Shown here: positions 29,340 through 40,964 of the stretch, one piece after another
How the letters are laid out: the number at the start of each line of letters is the position of its first letter
Position numbering within the stretch: position 1 is the first letter of the stretch
Assembly (NCBI GenBank): GCA_009599575.1
Contig: VWND01000064.1
Span: 1,116,001-1,180,000 of the forward strand
Reading direction: 5' to 3'
Source: Blumeriella jaapii
Taxonomy: Eukaryota > Ascomycota > Leotiomycetes > Helotiales > Drepanopezizaceae
Length of the DNA stretch: 64,000 nucleotides
Made by a program: the position numbers and the translations under genes
Notes under the pieces: generated by a model
The model's input: the letters and a program-made list of their open reading frames with translations, nothing else
Database searches by the model: none
Told to the model about the DNA's origin: nothing

Positions 29340-29825
29340 GCTGGGTTTGCATAAATCGTATAGAAACGGTTTAATATTTTTTAAACCGTGTAGTAATCGT
29401 GTAGGATTTTTAAACCGTGTAGAATACGTTTAGCGAAGGTTTGAAACATGCCTTATTATATGCCTGAGGCATATACTACCAAAGCTCCACCCAGGCCCCA
29501 CAGCCCCATATATTTTTCATATGCCTGAGGCAAAAGACCCATATAAATAAGGCTTAAAGATCACGTGAATACACGTGATAGCGTAGCTGCGCTAAGCCTA
29601 CGCTAAATCAAGCTTCTACAAATAAGTTTTTTACTTCCGATAGCTAACGACCAAACTCTATCGCAATACAACACACAATTGTTACAACGTTTCAACTTCG
29701 TACTTATTTTATACAATCTTTTTTAATAAAACTAAGTATCAGTTTATTAATTCGGCGGCGTTAATCAGGTATTTTCTTTTTTTTTTAATAACGTTTTTCG
29801 CTAACTTATATTATTTTTGTACGTT

Positions 29826-30238
29826 TGTCAGGAACCAACATCACGTGTATGAGTCAGGTGATCCGCCAAAACCCTCTGCCTTCTACCAACCCTCGAATAG
29901 CATTTTCTGCGGATAGGCCGTGGGGGCCGGATAGTACTATAAAGGCTGGAAATAATATTTAAATAAAACATTTTATAGAAATAATTGCTAAAAAACCAGT
30001 TATTAGAATTATATTGAAAAAAATAAGAAAAGGTCGGAATAAAGGCTGGAAAAGCATATTAAATAAAATTCGCCTGGTTTTCTGGAAAATACTTTTTTCG
30101 AAGACTCCACCTTTTTTTTTGTATTTATATACGCTTTTTATTAGAAATATAAAAAATAGAAATTAGTTTGATTATTAATTCAATTTTATCTGAGTTTTAT
30201 TATTTGAATTAATGTTTTTTTGCTTTTTAATTTTTACA
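29826..30238 (+). repeat. 5' LTR
   Basis: 413 bp, TGTCAGG...TTACA. Its outer part (about 29826-29960) keeps C and G at sites that are T and A in the 3' LTR. Its inner part is the more mutated copy. Confidence 0.92.
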
Positions 30239-30479
30239 TTTTGATTTTTTTATTTACCGAAACGGCAGTTCGATATTATTAAAATAATTTTTTATTATAT
30301 TATTATATTTATATCGTTATTATCGATATTATAGCTTTTCGCATTCGCAGAAAACAAGCATTTTCAGTTATTTAAAAAAACTTAGCATTTTCGGCTGCTT
30401 AGGAAAATCTCGTATTATTGTTTTTTTTAACGTTATCAGCTTTATTAAAAGTCGAAAATATTTTATTATCAAAGCGCGA

Positions 30480-31860
30480 CGACTTTTCAATTTTTTTTAT
30501 CGAAGAAATTATTAAAAAAGGCCACGCTTAAAACGATTCGAAAAAACCTTCTACCGAAATTCTGATTTATTTGGCTAATAAACGAATCCGCGTCGAATAA
30601 AAAAAAAACGATAAACGTAGAAAAGTAAAAGAAATACAAGCTAAAATAAAGCAGAAAAAGACTGAGAAAAAAATCTACGAAATAATTAAAAAATTCGAAG
30701 AAATCAAAAAACGCCGAAACGAATTTCGAAAAAAAATTAAACAATTTCAACGAGAACTTAACGCTTTCGAAAATATCGAAAAAAAAGTTTTTATATTTTT
30801 TAATACCGTTCCAGCTAAGAAAAAATAAAAAATAACCTAAGCTAACGATTATTATAAAATATTTTCGAAGCATTACGATAATAATATTTATTAGAAACGA
30901 TTTAGCATTTCTTTTAAGTATATTATACTTTTTGTAAAAAATATAACGAATTCGAGCCGAAAAATATTAAAAATAAAAAATTTTTTAATATATCGAAGAA
31001 AAAATATTAAAAAAGTTTAATTTTTTATTCGGCGTGCAAAGCGAAGCTTCCGCCAAAATAAAAAAGTAATATTTTGTACCGATTAAAAAAAAATTAACGC
31101 TTATATTCTAGCTTTCGACGATAAAATAAAAAAAAGGTAAACCGGATACGAACGACGTTTTACGAATATTCGAACTATATAAAACGATTTTAAAAAATAA
31201 ATATTAAACTTTTTAATAAATGCGGAAAATCGAGAAATCGCGGCTTCGAATTTATACGATAAAGCGAAGCAAAAAAAGCATAAATTAATTAACGATTTCG
31301 TTGCTTATTTAAATAATTTCGAATAGCAATTGCAAATAATAAACGATGCGACTAAAAAAAAAATGCTTTTCGCAAAACTCCGATTTACTTTTCGAAAAGA
31401 AATTATTAAACGAAGCAATATTGCAGTTATAAGCTCGTACGAAAAATTAGTATTAATCGCTCGTCGTATCGAAAATACTAATAAAATTATTAGCGACGAA
31501 ACGAAAAATAATAAACGACGAAACGAACGCAAAAAAAAAAGAAAAGAAAAAACTTATATTTACGATTAAGATTTAAAAGCTAAAACAAATATATATCGTT
31601 TTCGATTCGAAAATACGTTATAAAAAAAAAAACGAAAGCGAAAAAACGATAATTTTAATAAAATCTTTTAAAATTTTAAAATTTTTAACGATTTTTTTTA
31701 CTTTTCGAAATGCAGTCGCTATTAAAAAAAAAGGCACCGTATGGCCAATTATTTAAAAGTCGAATATTATAAATACAACAAAAAAAAATATATAATTTTA
31801 AATTGCCCCGAAGCTAACAAATTTAAAAATTCGGGAAAAGCTTTCGTTCGATTTTAATTT
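30480..31860 (+). pseudogene. gag relic of the Gypsy element
   Basis: Lys/Asn/Glu-rich frames broken by many TAA/TAG codons. A CCHC-knuckle-like relic at 31765-31815 (YYKYNKKKYIILNCP) appears to have lost cysteine and glycine codons through G-to-A and C-to-T changes. Gag would form the particle and bind RNA. This copy cannot encode it. Confidence 0.6.
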
Positions 31861-31929
31861 CGTCGTTGTTAATAAAATCGAGCGAAAAAAAAAAGCAAAA
31901 AATAATAATTTCAGTCGAAATTAAAAAAG

Positions 31930-34900
31930 CCAAAAGCGAAATACGTACGAAACGAGCTTTTATCGACTGCGGCGCGGAAAAAAACTGTATAATTTAAAAG
32001 TTATTAGTTGAATATAAATAAAAACCAATTTAAAAACGTATTAATTTATTTACGATTGAAAAAAAAAAAATAATTATTTACGGCACGCATACGTAATTTA
32101 TTCGCGTTATTAATAATTATAAAACAATTAAAAAAATACAAAGCGATTTCGTGGCTTGCGATATAAATATTCCAAAGGTTTTATTTATTTTAGAGTTTTT
32201 TTAATTGCGAAATATCGATTCCGCTATAAGCTTTCGAATTAAATCGTAGCGATATTTAATCGAACGCTTATAATTTAATTTCGTTATAATTAAACGTTTT
32301 AAAAAGAAATCCAAAAAAAAGCAAGCGTTTTGTATCGTTTTAAAAAAAGCTATTGAAAAACAGTATTAATTATCTTTTAAATACGACGATTACGCCGACG
32401 TATTCGACGATACCGCCGCGATTATTCTAGTTTTTTATTATTTTATAAAACATCGAATAAACCTCGCGGAAAAAAAAAACCTTTTTTAAAAATCAGTCTA
32501 TTTTTTGTCGAAATCTAAACTTACCGAATTACGCGAATATTTCGATTCGAATTTAAAAAAAGGCTAAATAAAAAGATTTATTAGCTTTGCCGGCGCACCG
32601 GTAATATTTATACCGAAAAAAAACGAAAGTTTACGATTATGCGTCGATTATAGAGGTCTAAACGCAGTTACGGTTAAAAATCGAATTTTTCTACTTTTTA
32701 TAAGCGAAATTTTAAATCGTTTAAAAAAAACTAAAATATTTATTAAATTAGATTTTATTTAGGCGTATCACCGCTTTCGAATAAAAAAGAAAAATAAATG
32801 GAAAATTGCGTTTCGCATTTGTTACGAATATTTCGAATATTGCGTATTATTTTTCGGCTTTTCGAACGCATTAGCAATTTTTTAAGCGTATATTAATTAA
32901 GTTTTAGTCGGTTTAATAAATATTACGTGTATAATTTATTTCGACGATATTTTAATATTTTTCGAAAATTCCGACGATTATATAAACGCGGTAAAAAAAG
33001 TTTTCGAAAGATTTTGTATTAATAAACTTTACGAAAATCTAAAAAAATATGCTTTCGATACGAATACGGTTGAGTTTTTAAGTTTCGTCGTTATTTTTAC
33101 GGGAATTGAAATGGATTTAAAAAAAATAAATAGTATTCGGAAATAGCTTTTTTTTACTACGTGGCGAAATATTTAAATATTTTTGGGTTTTATTAACTTT
33201 TACAAACGTTTTATTAAAAACTATATTAAGCTTTGCCGATTTATTACAAATCTTTTAAAAAAAATGCAACGAAGAAAAATATCGGGCTTTTTTCGTTTTT
33301 TACTCGAAGCGAAGTTCGCTTTTTTATTTTTAAAAAAAAAGTTTTGCTAAGCACCGATTTTACGTTATTTCGATTTTCGATTAAAAATCCAAATCGAAAC
33401 AAACGTTTCGAAATTTGCTATAAGCGGAATATTATTTTAATTGTTCGGGAAAAATACAAGGGCACGTTAGCATTCTATCGCATATTATTCGAAAAAGCTT
33501 TTTTTTATAAAATAAAAATACGAGGTTTACGACGCTAAGCTAATAATTATAATTTACGTTTTCAAACAGTAAAATTAATATTTACGTGGCGTTTTCGACG
33601 TTATTATTATGCGTATAAATTATTATAATTTAAAATACTTTTTTACGAAAAAACGTTTAAACGGACGCTAAGCGAAATAGGCCGACGAGCTAGCTGAATA
33701 CGATTTTGCAATCGAATATAAAACAAAAGTTTTTAATTCGGCGGATAATTTTTTTCGCCGGCCAAATTTAAAAAAAGATTTAAAAAAAAATAACGAGCAG
33801 CTGCTTACGCTGCATCGTAAGCTAAAATTAGTTTATTTAAGAAATTCTAAAATGTTTTTCGCAATAAAAACACGTTTAAAATCGGAGTATAAACTATTTC
33901 GCGCCGATAAATATTCGAAGCTTTTGTTAACGGAATCAGAAAATAAAAAGCAAGCGGGAAAAAGCCGAATAAAAGGCTTTTTCGCCGAATTGTTTTTTGC
34001 TGATATTATTGGTTGCAAATAATATATATCACGAAGCGTAGCCGCTGTGTTACTATAATCCGAAACGGCTAATAATAAGCTAGCAGAATCGATTTATAAA
34101 ATTATTTTTAAATTGTAAAAATTTAATTTTTTTGTATTATAAAAAACGTACGAATCGGTTTTGTAAAGCAGTCGAGCCGGATCCGAAAAATACTGGCGTA
34201 TAGGCCAAAATAAATTATTATATTATAAAAAACGTGCGTATATTCCGAATAAAAGCGTTATTAAAAGCGAAATATTAAAAATTAATTACGACGATCCGAC
34301 CGCCGGCTATTAAAACTTTCGGCGAACGCTAAAATTGGTCGAAAAAAAGTATTTCTGGCCTGGTTTACGAGGCGACGTAAAGCGTTACGTTAATACGTAT
34401 GGAAAATGTCAAAGAGGCAAGCTTAAAAAGCATCGATTTTATAGCGAATTAGCTTTTTTTTCGATTTTTACGAAATCTTAGAAAAAAATAATTATAAATT
34501 TTATTACGAATTTACTTTTTAGCAAAAAACGAAATCGTGTTTACGATTCGATATTCGTTATAATAAACCGATATACGAAGTTGTCGAAATATATACCGAT
34601 ATAAAAAACGATTTTAGCCCTAGATTTGGCTGAGATATTTATATAATACGTTTACAAAAATTTTGGCTGTTTTAAAAAAATTATTATAAACAAAAGATTA
34701 GTTTTTATTAGTAAATTCTGGTTTTTAATAATATTTTATTTACAAATACGACGTCGATTAAGCACCGCTTTTTATTTTCAAATCGATAGCCAAACGGAAC
34801 GTTAAAATTAAATTTTAGAATTTTATTTTCGTACGTACTGCGATTATCGATAAAACGATTAAGCTACGAAGCTTGTTTTAACCGAGTTTACGTATAACAA

Positions 34901-34970
34901 TTCGATATACGCTTTTACGGATTTTACTTTTTTTCGTATATTATACGGCTTTTATTTAGAATTTGGCAGT
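31930..34970 (+). pseudogene. pol relic (protease, reverse transcriptase, RNase H, integrase)
   Basis: Similarity to Gypsy pol is visible in one strand and order. The protease active site reads FIDCGAE at about 31955. Reverse transcriptase blocks lie at 32510-33140, with the catalytic Y-F-D-D box at 32938. The RNase H-like block is at 33230-33540. The integrase H2C2-like and core blocks lie at about 34060-34970. In-frame stops such as TAG where the family has Gln are frequent. Protease-to-integrase order is typical of Gypsy and excludes Copia. Confidence 0.85.
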
Positions 34971-36488
34971 AACGTCGAAAGCGACGTCGTAAAAAAAAAA
35001 ATACCGTTAGCGGAAAAACGAATTAAAATATTACAAAAAAAAAAAAAAGTATTTAATAAAAAGTTAAAAAAAGCTAACGCGAATTACAAAAGGTTTTACG
35101 ACGTTAAATACAAAAAAACTAGATTTTAAATAAGCGATAAAATATTATTATCGATTAAAAACCTTCGATAGCTGCGACTTTTTCGAAAGTTTTTAAATAA
35201 ATATTTAAAACTTTTTAAAATCAAGCGAATTATATACGAGCACGGCCAAGCTTATTAATTCGAGCTTTTTTTTTAATATTGTATTTACGATATTTTTTAC
35301 GTTTTTTTACTAGAATTTTGGCAGGGTCGGAACGACACCGAGCCGAAAAATAATATAATAAAATTTTAAAAATCCGAAAAATACAAAATCAAATTAATAC
35401 AAATTTACAAAAATACAAAAAAAAGCCGATATTATTTGATGCGATAAAAAGGTTATTTATTAAGCGAAAATTCGTAAAAGCTAGAAAACTATTTTACGAA
35501 CGCAAAAAAAATTATAAAAAAATACTTAAAAAATACGATAAATAATAGCAACGGAGCAGTAACGAATACGCGCCGTAAAAGCAAAAAAAAAAAAAACAAA
35601 AAAAAAACTTAGAAAATTTAAAAAAACCGCCGTTAAGCTAATTTATTTTTATTATTATTTTTTTTTTTATCGTTATCGCTATTTTTTTCAAATTTAAAAG
35701 CAGCGGCAAACTAAAAAAAATTAATATTAAACGAATTCGCAAAGTATTCGATTTATTTTAATTAAAACTTTTACGATAGCCGTAATCGAATATTAAATTG
35801 CAGCTACGATATTTTCGTAGAAATTCAGAATTTGATTTAATTAGTTAAAATAAATCCGAACAACGTTTTCGAAACGTCGGAAAATACGTTTTATATTAGC
35901 GTCGTTAAAAAAAGGGGCCGGCGCAGCCAAAGCTTTTAAAACAGCAGCAGCCGCCAAACCGGCAGAAACGGACGCAGCAGCAGCAGTAGCAGCAGTCCGA
36001 GCCGCGGCGCGATTCGTACGATTTTCGACTATTATAAAAGCCGAAGCGTTATTTTTTTTTAAACGACTTATATAAGCGTCGTAAATAATAAAGTCGATAA
36101 AAGTTTTAGCAAAAGCTTTGGCTTCGGCAGCAAAAAAAAAAAAAAAAAATGGCAGCGGCGATAGCAGCATCGAAACGATTTATAAAATCGTTAAGGCTCG
36201 CGAAAAGTATTTGCGCTTCGATAGCGCGTGCGGCAGAAATTTGTAGTTAATTAAAAGCGAATTCGAATAAAAATTTAAAAGATTTATAAAAAAGTATTAA
36301 ATATGCGAAGCTTTGCAGCGGTTGCATTTTACGCTAAAAAGCTCGAAAACGCAAAAAAACAAAAAGTCTGCTGTAATGCTTTCGCGTAAAATCAGGCGGG
36401 CGCATCGAAAGCAAATAAAAATCAAAAGCATTTTAAAAATTCGCGGCGAACGCGGCGAAAAGCAATTGATTAAAATAAAAAAAAGCTA

Positions 36489-36490
<2 letters not shown>

Positions 36491-36521
<31 letters not shown>
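36491..36521. repeat. A homopolymer inside the retroelement
   Basis: 31 consecutive A residues in AT-rich 3' noncoding DNA of the element. The length is likely unreliable. Confidence 0.85.
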
Positions 36522-36525
<4 letters not shown>

Positions 36526-36782
36526 AGCAGAAAAAATAACGGCCATTTTAAAAAAAAAAAGCCTTTTTAACGAAAATACGAAGCGTTATCGAAAACAAAA
36601 AAAAACAAAACAGCAAAACAGTTATAATTTACAACCGAAAGCGAAAAAAACAGTTATAATTCACGATTAAAAGCGGAAAAAACCGTACGTTATTTCGAAA
36701 GCGTAACGCACGCTATATATAAAAGTATACGTACAAAAAAATTAATCGCTTTTAAAAACCAAAGGCTTAAAAAGGAAAGTAA

Positions 36783-37195
36783 TATCAAAAATTAATATTA
36801 CGTATATAAGTCAGATAATCCGTCAAAACCTTTTGCTTTTTATTAACTTTCGAATAGTATTTTCTGCGGATAGACCGTAGAAGCCGGATAGTATTATAAA
36901 AGCTGAAAATGATATTTAAGTAAAACATTTTATAAAAGTGATTGTTAAAAAACCAATTATTAAAGTTATATTAAAAAGGATAAAAAAAGGTCGGGATGAA
37001 AGCTAAAAAAGCATATTAAATAGGATTCGCCTGGTTTCCTGGGAAATACTTTTTTCGAGGGCTCCACCCCTTCTTTTGTACTTATACACGCCTTCTACTA
37101 GAAATATAAAAGGTAGAGATTAGTCTAACTATCAACCCAACCTTATCTAAGCTTTATTGTCTGAACTAGTGTTTCCCTGCCTTTCAATCCTTACA
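36783..37195 (+). repeat. 3' LTR
   Basis: 413 bp, same length as the 5' LTR and collinear with it. Its inner (5') half is RIP-mutated and its outer (3') half keeps C and G, the reverse of the 5' LTR. Confidence 0.92.
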
Positions 37196-37245
37196 ACGTT
37201 CGCTATTTGTTTTCCAGCTTACGTATCGTTACACGGTATGTTTTT

Positions 37246-37460
37246 GTAACTCGAGTAAATTGAAAATAACCTGCTATTCATTTGAGATATTATACTAATT
37301 TTTGGATTTGCAATTATTAAGTTTTTTGCTCGATTGCAAAGCGACAAAAGCGACAGGCGCAACAAACGCAACGCGTTTTGTAATCCGAGTAAGTTGAAAA
37401 TAACGTGTTATTTATTTGAGATATTATACTAACTATTGGATTTGCAATTATTAAGTTTTT
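37246..37460 (+). repeat. 134-bp-spaced direct duplication in the host element
   Basis: A block of about 81 bp starting GTAA(C/T)(T/C)CGAGTAA and ending GCAATTATTAAGTTTTT occurs at about 37246-37326 and again at about 37380-37460 with few differences. Confidence 0.8.
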
Positions 37461-37483
37461 CAATCGGTTATAACGACAGGCGC

Positions 37484-37610
37484 AAAGGAGCGGGGGCGAC
37501 AGGCGCAGAAGGGCGACAGGCGCAGAAGGGCGACAGGCGCAGAAGGGCGACAGGCGCAGAAGGGCGGGGGCGACAGGCGCAGAAAAGCGGGGGTGACAGG
37601 CGCAAAGTGA
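37484..37610. repeat. GACAGGCGCAGAAGGGC minisatellite
   Basis: Five to seven copies of a roughly 17-bp GC-rich unit, some with an inserted GGGGG. It stands out against the AT-rich surroundings and is apparently unaffected by RIP. A single GCGACAGGCGCAACAAACGC relative lies at about 37350-37370. Confidence 0.85.
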
Positions 37611-37923
37611 AAGTGGACGGAAATAAGGTCTAGTCCCGATTAGTAATAGTATATAAAACGAAATAGGGCGCACCGCCACAAATATATACTAGCGTTTACC
37701 CCCTGCTTTTACCCTTTACTAGCTTCATGCACCCCCCTACTAGCTGTATGCAGCCCCCTGCTAGCTGTTTTAATAAATCGCGTTTTAAACGGTTTCTACA
37801 CGGTTTCTACACGGTTTAAAATTTCTACACGGTTTAAAAATTATAAACCGAGCTGTGATCATTGATACCTGCCAACGGTTTATATTCACTATACCGTTGA
37901 TACACGGTTTATAGAAACCCAGC

Positions 37924-38671
37924 ATTCTCCTCTAAGGTACCTTTGGTAGGTACCTACTACTACATACAGTTCCAGTACAGTGCAGCACACATCAACAGGA
38001 TCAAGCTACGTTATTACATCCTCCTGCACGCGAAGCGCATCTTCTGCCTCTCCACAGCTCGAGTCTGCTATTCCAGCCCGGCTGCGGTTTTTCTCGCCTC
38101 GGACGCTCCATACATAGGTAGATAGCAGTGGATTCCGGCGGTTGGCGTGAAGATGCACCATCAGGGCCCAAAACGATAATAATACATGGTGCAAAGGTGA
38201 GTCTGGATCTTACAGCACGTACGGGGAGACAGACAATCCGGCGGTGCATACACGTGAGATGGCCGCGGCGGGTAAAGTGGATTCGTGGGTTTAGATGGCG
38301 CTCAGCGGTCGCCGCCTAAGTGGTTGTTGATATTGATTGGGACGGTTGGGGTCTGCGGTGCCAGTGTGCGGTTGTATTAGATTCGGGTTTGAATATCGCG
38401 GTTTGAATATCGCGGTTTGAATATCGCGGTTTGAATATCGCGGAGTGTGATAAGAAATTGTTCAGAGAGAGGTGGTTTGCTAAGGAGGAATGGAAAGTGC
38501 ATTCGTGGTTCAAGTACGTGCTAAGCATTGAGTCCGACCCGGGGGAGGAGGAGGAAAAGAAACGCTCGACACTTCTACGAAAGAAATTCTTCTTCTGCTG
38601 CCGGAGGGAAGCGTCTCCCCGAGAGAACCCTCCTGTTTGAAGCATTGCCGGGCCGACGGCGCTTGTCGCTC
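37924..38671. other. intergenic between host element and carboxylesterase
   Basis: Holds a 14-bp tandem repeat (38387-38442) and mixed GC DNA. No supported coding frame. Confidence 0.6.
38387..38442. repeat. four perfect 14-bp tandem units
   Basis: GTTTGAATATCGCG repeated exactly four times. Confidence 0.95.
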
Positions 38672-40964
38672 CTAACAGACGCTGTTAGCAATGACGTACT
38701 TCGTCAGGCATTTCGAATCGTATGGCTCTGGTGACCCGAGATTGGTGCCTGTTTTGTTGGCAAAAGCAAGCCTCACGAGCGTGGAATCGAAAGGTGAATA
38801 TTGAGGCCAACCGCCCCCATATGTCGTGAGCCCTCCGGACGCGTTCTTGGCGAAGGCCGCCCATGCTCCTTGCACGTATTTCCGAATGGCGATTTCCTCT
38901 TCGGTGTCTGCTCCGATCCCTGGCCACACGGGGCTGCTGGGCAGAGTGTTGAAGATGAATGGAAGGTCCGAAAACTAGGAGAGATTAACGTTTACATCGA
39001 ACACATCGAAACCATGGTCTTGGAATAGCTCGAAATCGCGGGATCTGTGAATGTGCGTATTGAAAAGACACGAGTGTGTGACTTACGTGATAGGCACCGC
39101 TGTCCGGGTTGGTGGTGAGGCGGGTGTTGGGAAAGCTTCCAAACCAGCGGTAGCGCCAGATTGGAAGATCATGTTCAGCGCTGATGTTGGCTCGCACAGC
39201 AGCCGGGCAGCCAAACACTTTGTCGGCCCTGGCCTGCCAATTCTCCAAGCTGTCGGTGGCGTTGAACAACGCGCTGACGGGAATGTAGATGCCAGTCTCG
39301 AAATCGGTATTGCCAGTCACTTGCCACTATCAGTGCGTGATTTTGAAAGGTCTCGAGTCCCCGGCCGGTGTCTGATAGCTCTGGCTCCCTAGCCACGTTC
39401 CAAGGGCGTCTCGAAAGACAAGATTCGACATAGAAGTGGTAAGAAGTGGGAACCAGATCTTGAGAAATGGACGAGAGCGAGCAGGGATACACACGGACAG
39501 GAAGCTGAGCAAACTTTCCCTCTCTAGACAATCCGGGGTAATCCGCGAACCCGGTGATGTTGTCGGCGCTAGGTTCGAAAACATAGGATCCCACGGCAGA
39601 CAGTACTTCCCAGACACCCTTGCTTTGGAGGCATGAAAGCACCTGGGAACTGCTCGTACTGGAATTACCGCACCCGAGGGCTCCGGCCACCGCAAACCAC
39701 CCCTTTCCGTGATCGGGCGGTAGTGTTTCGCCAAACCCAGCCGCCCCAGAATTCATGATGAAGCCTGAAACGATGGGATCCGATGCCCACGAGTAACCGT
39801 AAGAATCCACGGAGGCCTGTGGTTGTTATCCGGAGGTCAGCAGGCTGTAGAACGGGAGAGTCGCTGTGGGGGAATGTGTCACAGCATCCAAAGACCTCTG
39901 AGAAGGAATAAAAGCGTGCGGCTTCAACCTACAGAACCAGCAGACTGACCCCAAAGGACCATTCTCGACGTATCGCCGCCAAAGGCACATATATTGTCTC
40001 TCACCCATTCAACCGCCATCCGCTGATCCAAGAATCCTGGATTGTGATTCTTGGATGATGGATCGCCGTGAAATCCAAAGATGCCCACGCGGTAACTGGA
40101 TCAAACACTGTAAGCCTAACGTTCTTGGGTGGTGAAATGACATACTTGATAGTCACAACGATGACATCTTGTTCGGCTGCAAGATGTTGCCCGTCATACA
40201 TGGCGATCTGAGTCGAACCACTTGTGTAGCCTGGCACGTGAGGAGATCAATGAATGCTTGATATCTGAAAGGCGATAGGTCGAGAGCGAATTGCTTGTTG
40301 GCTAACCAGAGGACAGGAGAGGCTCAATTGACTTACTGCCCCCGTGTATAAAGATCATCACTGCTTTCTTCTTGGCCCCGCCCGTAGGAACCAGATGTTC
40401 AGTGTAAGACAGGCTTCATCAAACGTGGCTCCAATTTGCTCTGATACGGATATAAACGCAACTCCTTGGGCAGTGAGATTGGCGAGAGATGTGTTGTAGT
40501 TCTTGAGATCGTTACCACGGCCAGAAAAGGGGGTATTCGCAGGACAGGCCCGCCCCTGCCATGTTATTTAAGCATAGCATTTGGAGCGGGAGGGAGTTAT
40601 ATACTATGGTAGTTCCATTTATGGTCGCACTACCCTTGTACCGCTGCGGTGGCATGAATCTCAAATTGCCGACTGGAGGTTTCGCGTACGGGATTCCGAG
40701 GTAGGCAAGAACATCTCGCTCGACAGTGGCCTTGTGGCTGATGATGTTTATGTTAGTGACTTCACTTACACTTAACCAGGGTAGCGGATCTCGCTGATAC
40801 AAAAATGATAACGGAGCACTCGAGACTTGAAAGGTAGATTGGGAGGCTATAGCTCGATGAACATACCCTTGAACTGGTCCACTAGAAGTCCGAACATTGT
40901 TCTCGACACCAAGACTGAGTCGAGTCAAGGCTCCGAGAACGAGCAAAAAGCAGTAGATTTTCAT
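38672..40964 (-). CDS. secreted type-B carboxylesterase/lipase, multi-exon, one frame break
   Basis: A carboxylesterase family alpha/beta hydrolase that would cleave carboxylic esters outside the cell. The ATG at 40962-40964 begins a signal peptide (MKIYCFLLVLGALTRLSLG). Family blocks in order: LAYLGIPYAKPPVGNLRF, DEACLTLNIW, VMIFIHGG, HGDPSSKNHNPGFLDQRM-like DNA at about 40000-40075, the nucleophile elbow GQSAGS at about 39935-39950, MNSGAAGF, GNTDFETGIY, a GAYH block at about 39090 carrying the probable catalytic His, LPFIFNTLP and a C-terminal WAAFAKN. At least six introns are needed. At 40390/40391 one base seems missing: LNIW is followed one frame over by VPTGGAKKKAVMIFIHGG. The gene is therefore a pseudogene or carries a sequencing indel. 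The substrate is unknown. The antisense and plus-strand frames are shadows. Confidence 0.8.

Larger units (their letters stand above)
29826..37195 (+). mobile_element. RIP-degraded Gypsy-type LTR retrotransposon
   Basis: The 7,370-bp element has two 413-bp LTRs (29826-30238 and 36783-37195) and a perfect 5-bp target duplication ACGTT (29821-29825 and 37196-37200). Interior remnants on the plus strand follow Gypsy order: gag region with a CCHC-like relic at 31765-31815, an aspartic protease D-C-G-A at about 31955, reverse transcriptase with CVDYRGLNA at 32640 and YFDDIL at 32938, a presumed RNase H region, and integrase ending in an SQTER-like motif at about 34785. A possible chromodomain-like tail lies at about 35230-35330. 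A purine-rich tract precedes the 3' LTR. The frame is broken by many stops, and the bases are very AT-rich with CpG kept but CpA/TpG scarce. That is a RIP signature, so the copy should be inactive. Confidence 0.93.
29340..37923. mobile_element. host element with inverted ends, interrupted by a Gypsy retrotransposon
   Basis: The left end begins GCTGGGTTTGCATAAATCG and the right end finishes in TTTATAGAAACCCAGC, forming degenerate terminal inverted repeats of about 45 bp. Subterminal AAACCGTGTAG words occur several times inward from each end, in opposite orientation. Without the inserted retroelement and its extra target copy the element is about 1.2 kb with no coding frame. This suggests a nonautonomous DNA transposon or MITE-like unit. 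No clear target duplication was found, so limits and class are tentative. The left arm also holds TATATGCCTGAGGCATATA-type palindromes (29457-29475, echoed at 29518) and a CACGTG pair at 29563-29578. Confidence 0.5.

Noticed and set aside
30487..30873. Phe-rich minus-strand ORF in the retroelement
   Set aside because: An AT-rich artefact antisense to the gag relic.
37480..37610. CRISPR-like spacing of GACAGGCGCAG repeats
   Set aside because: The units are contiguous with no unique spacers and the DNA is eukaryotic. It is a minisatellite.
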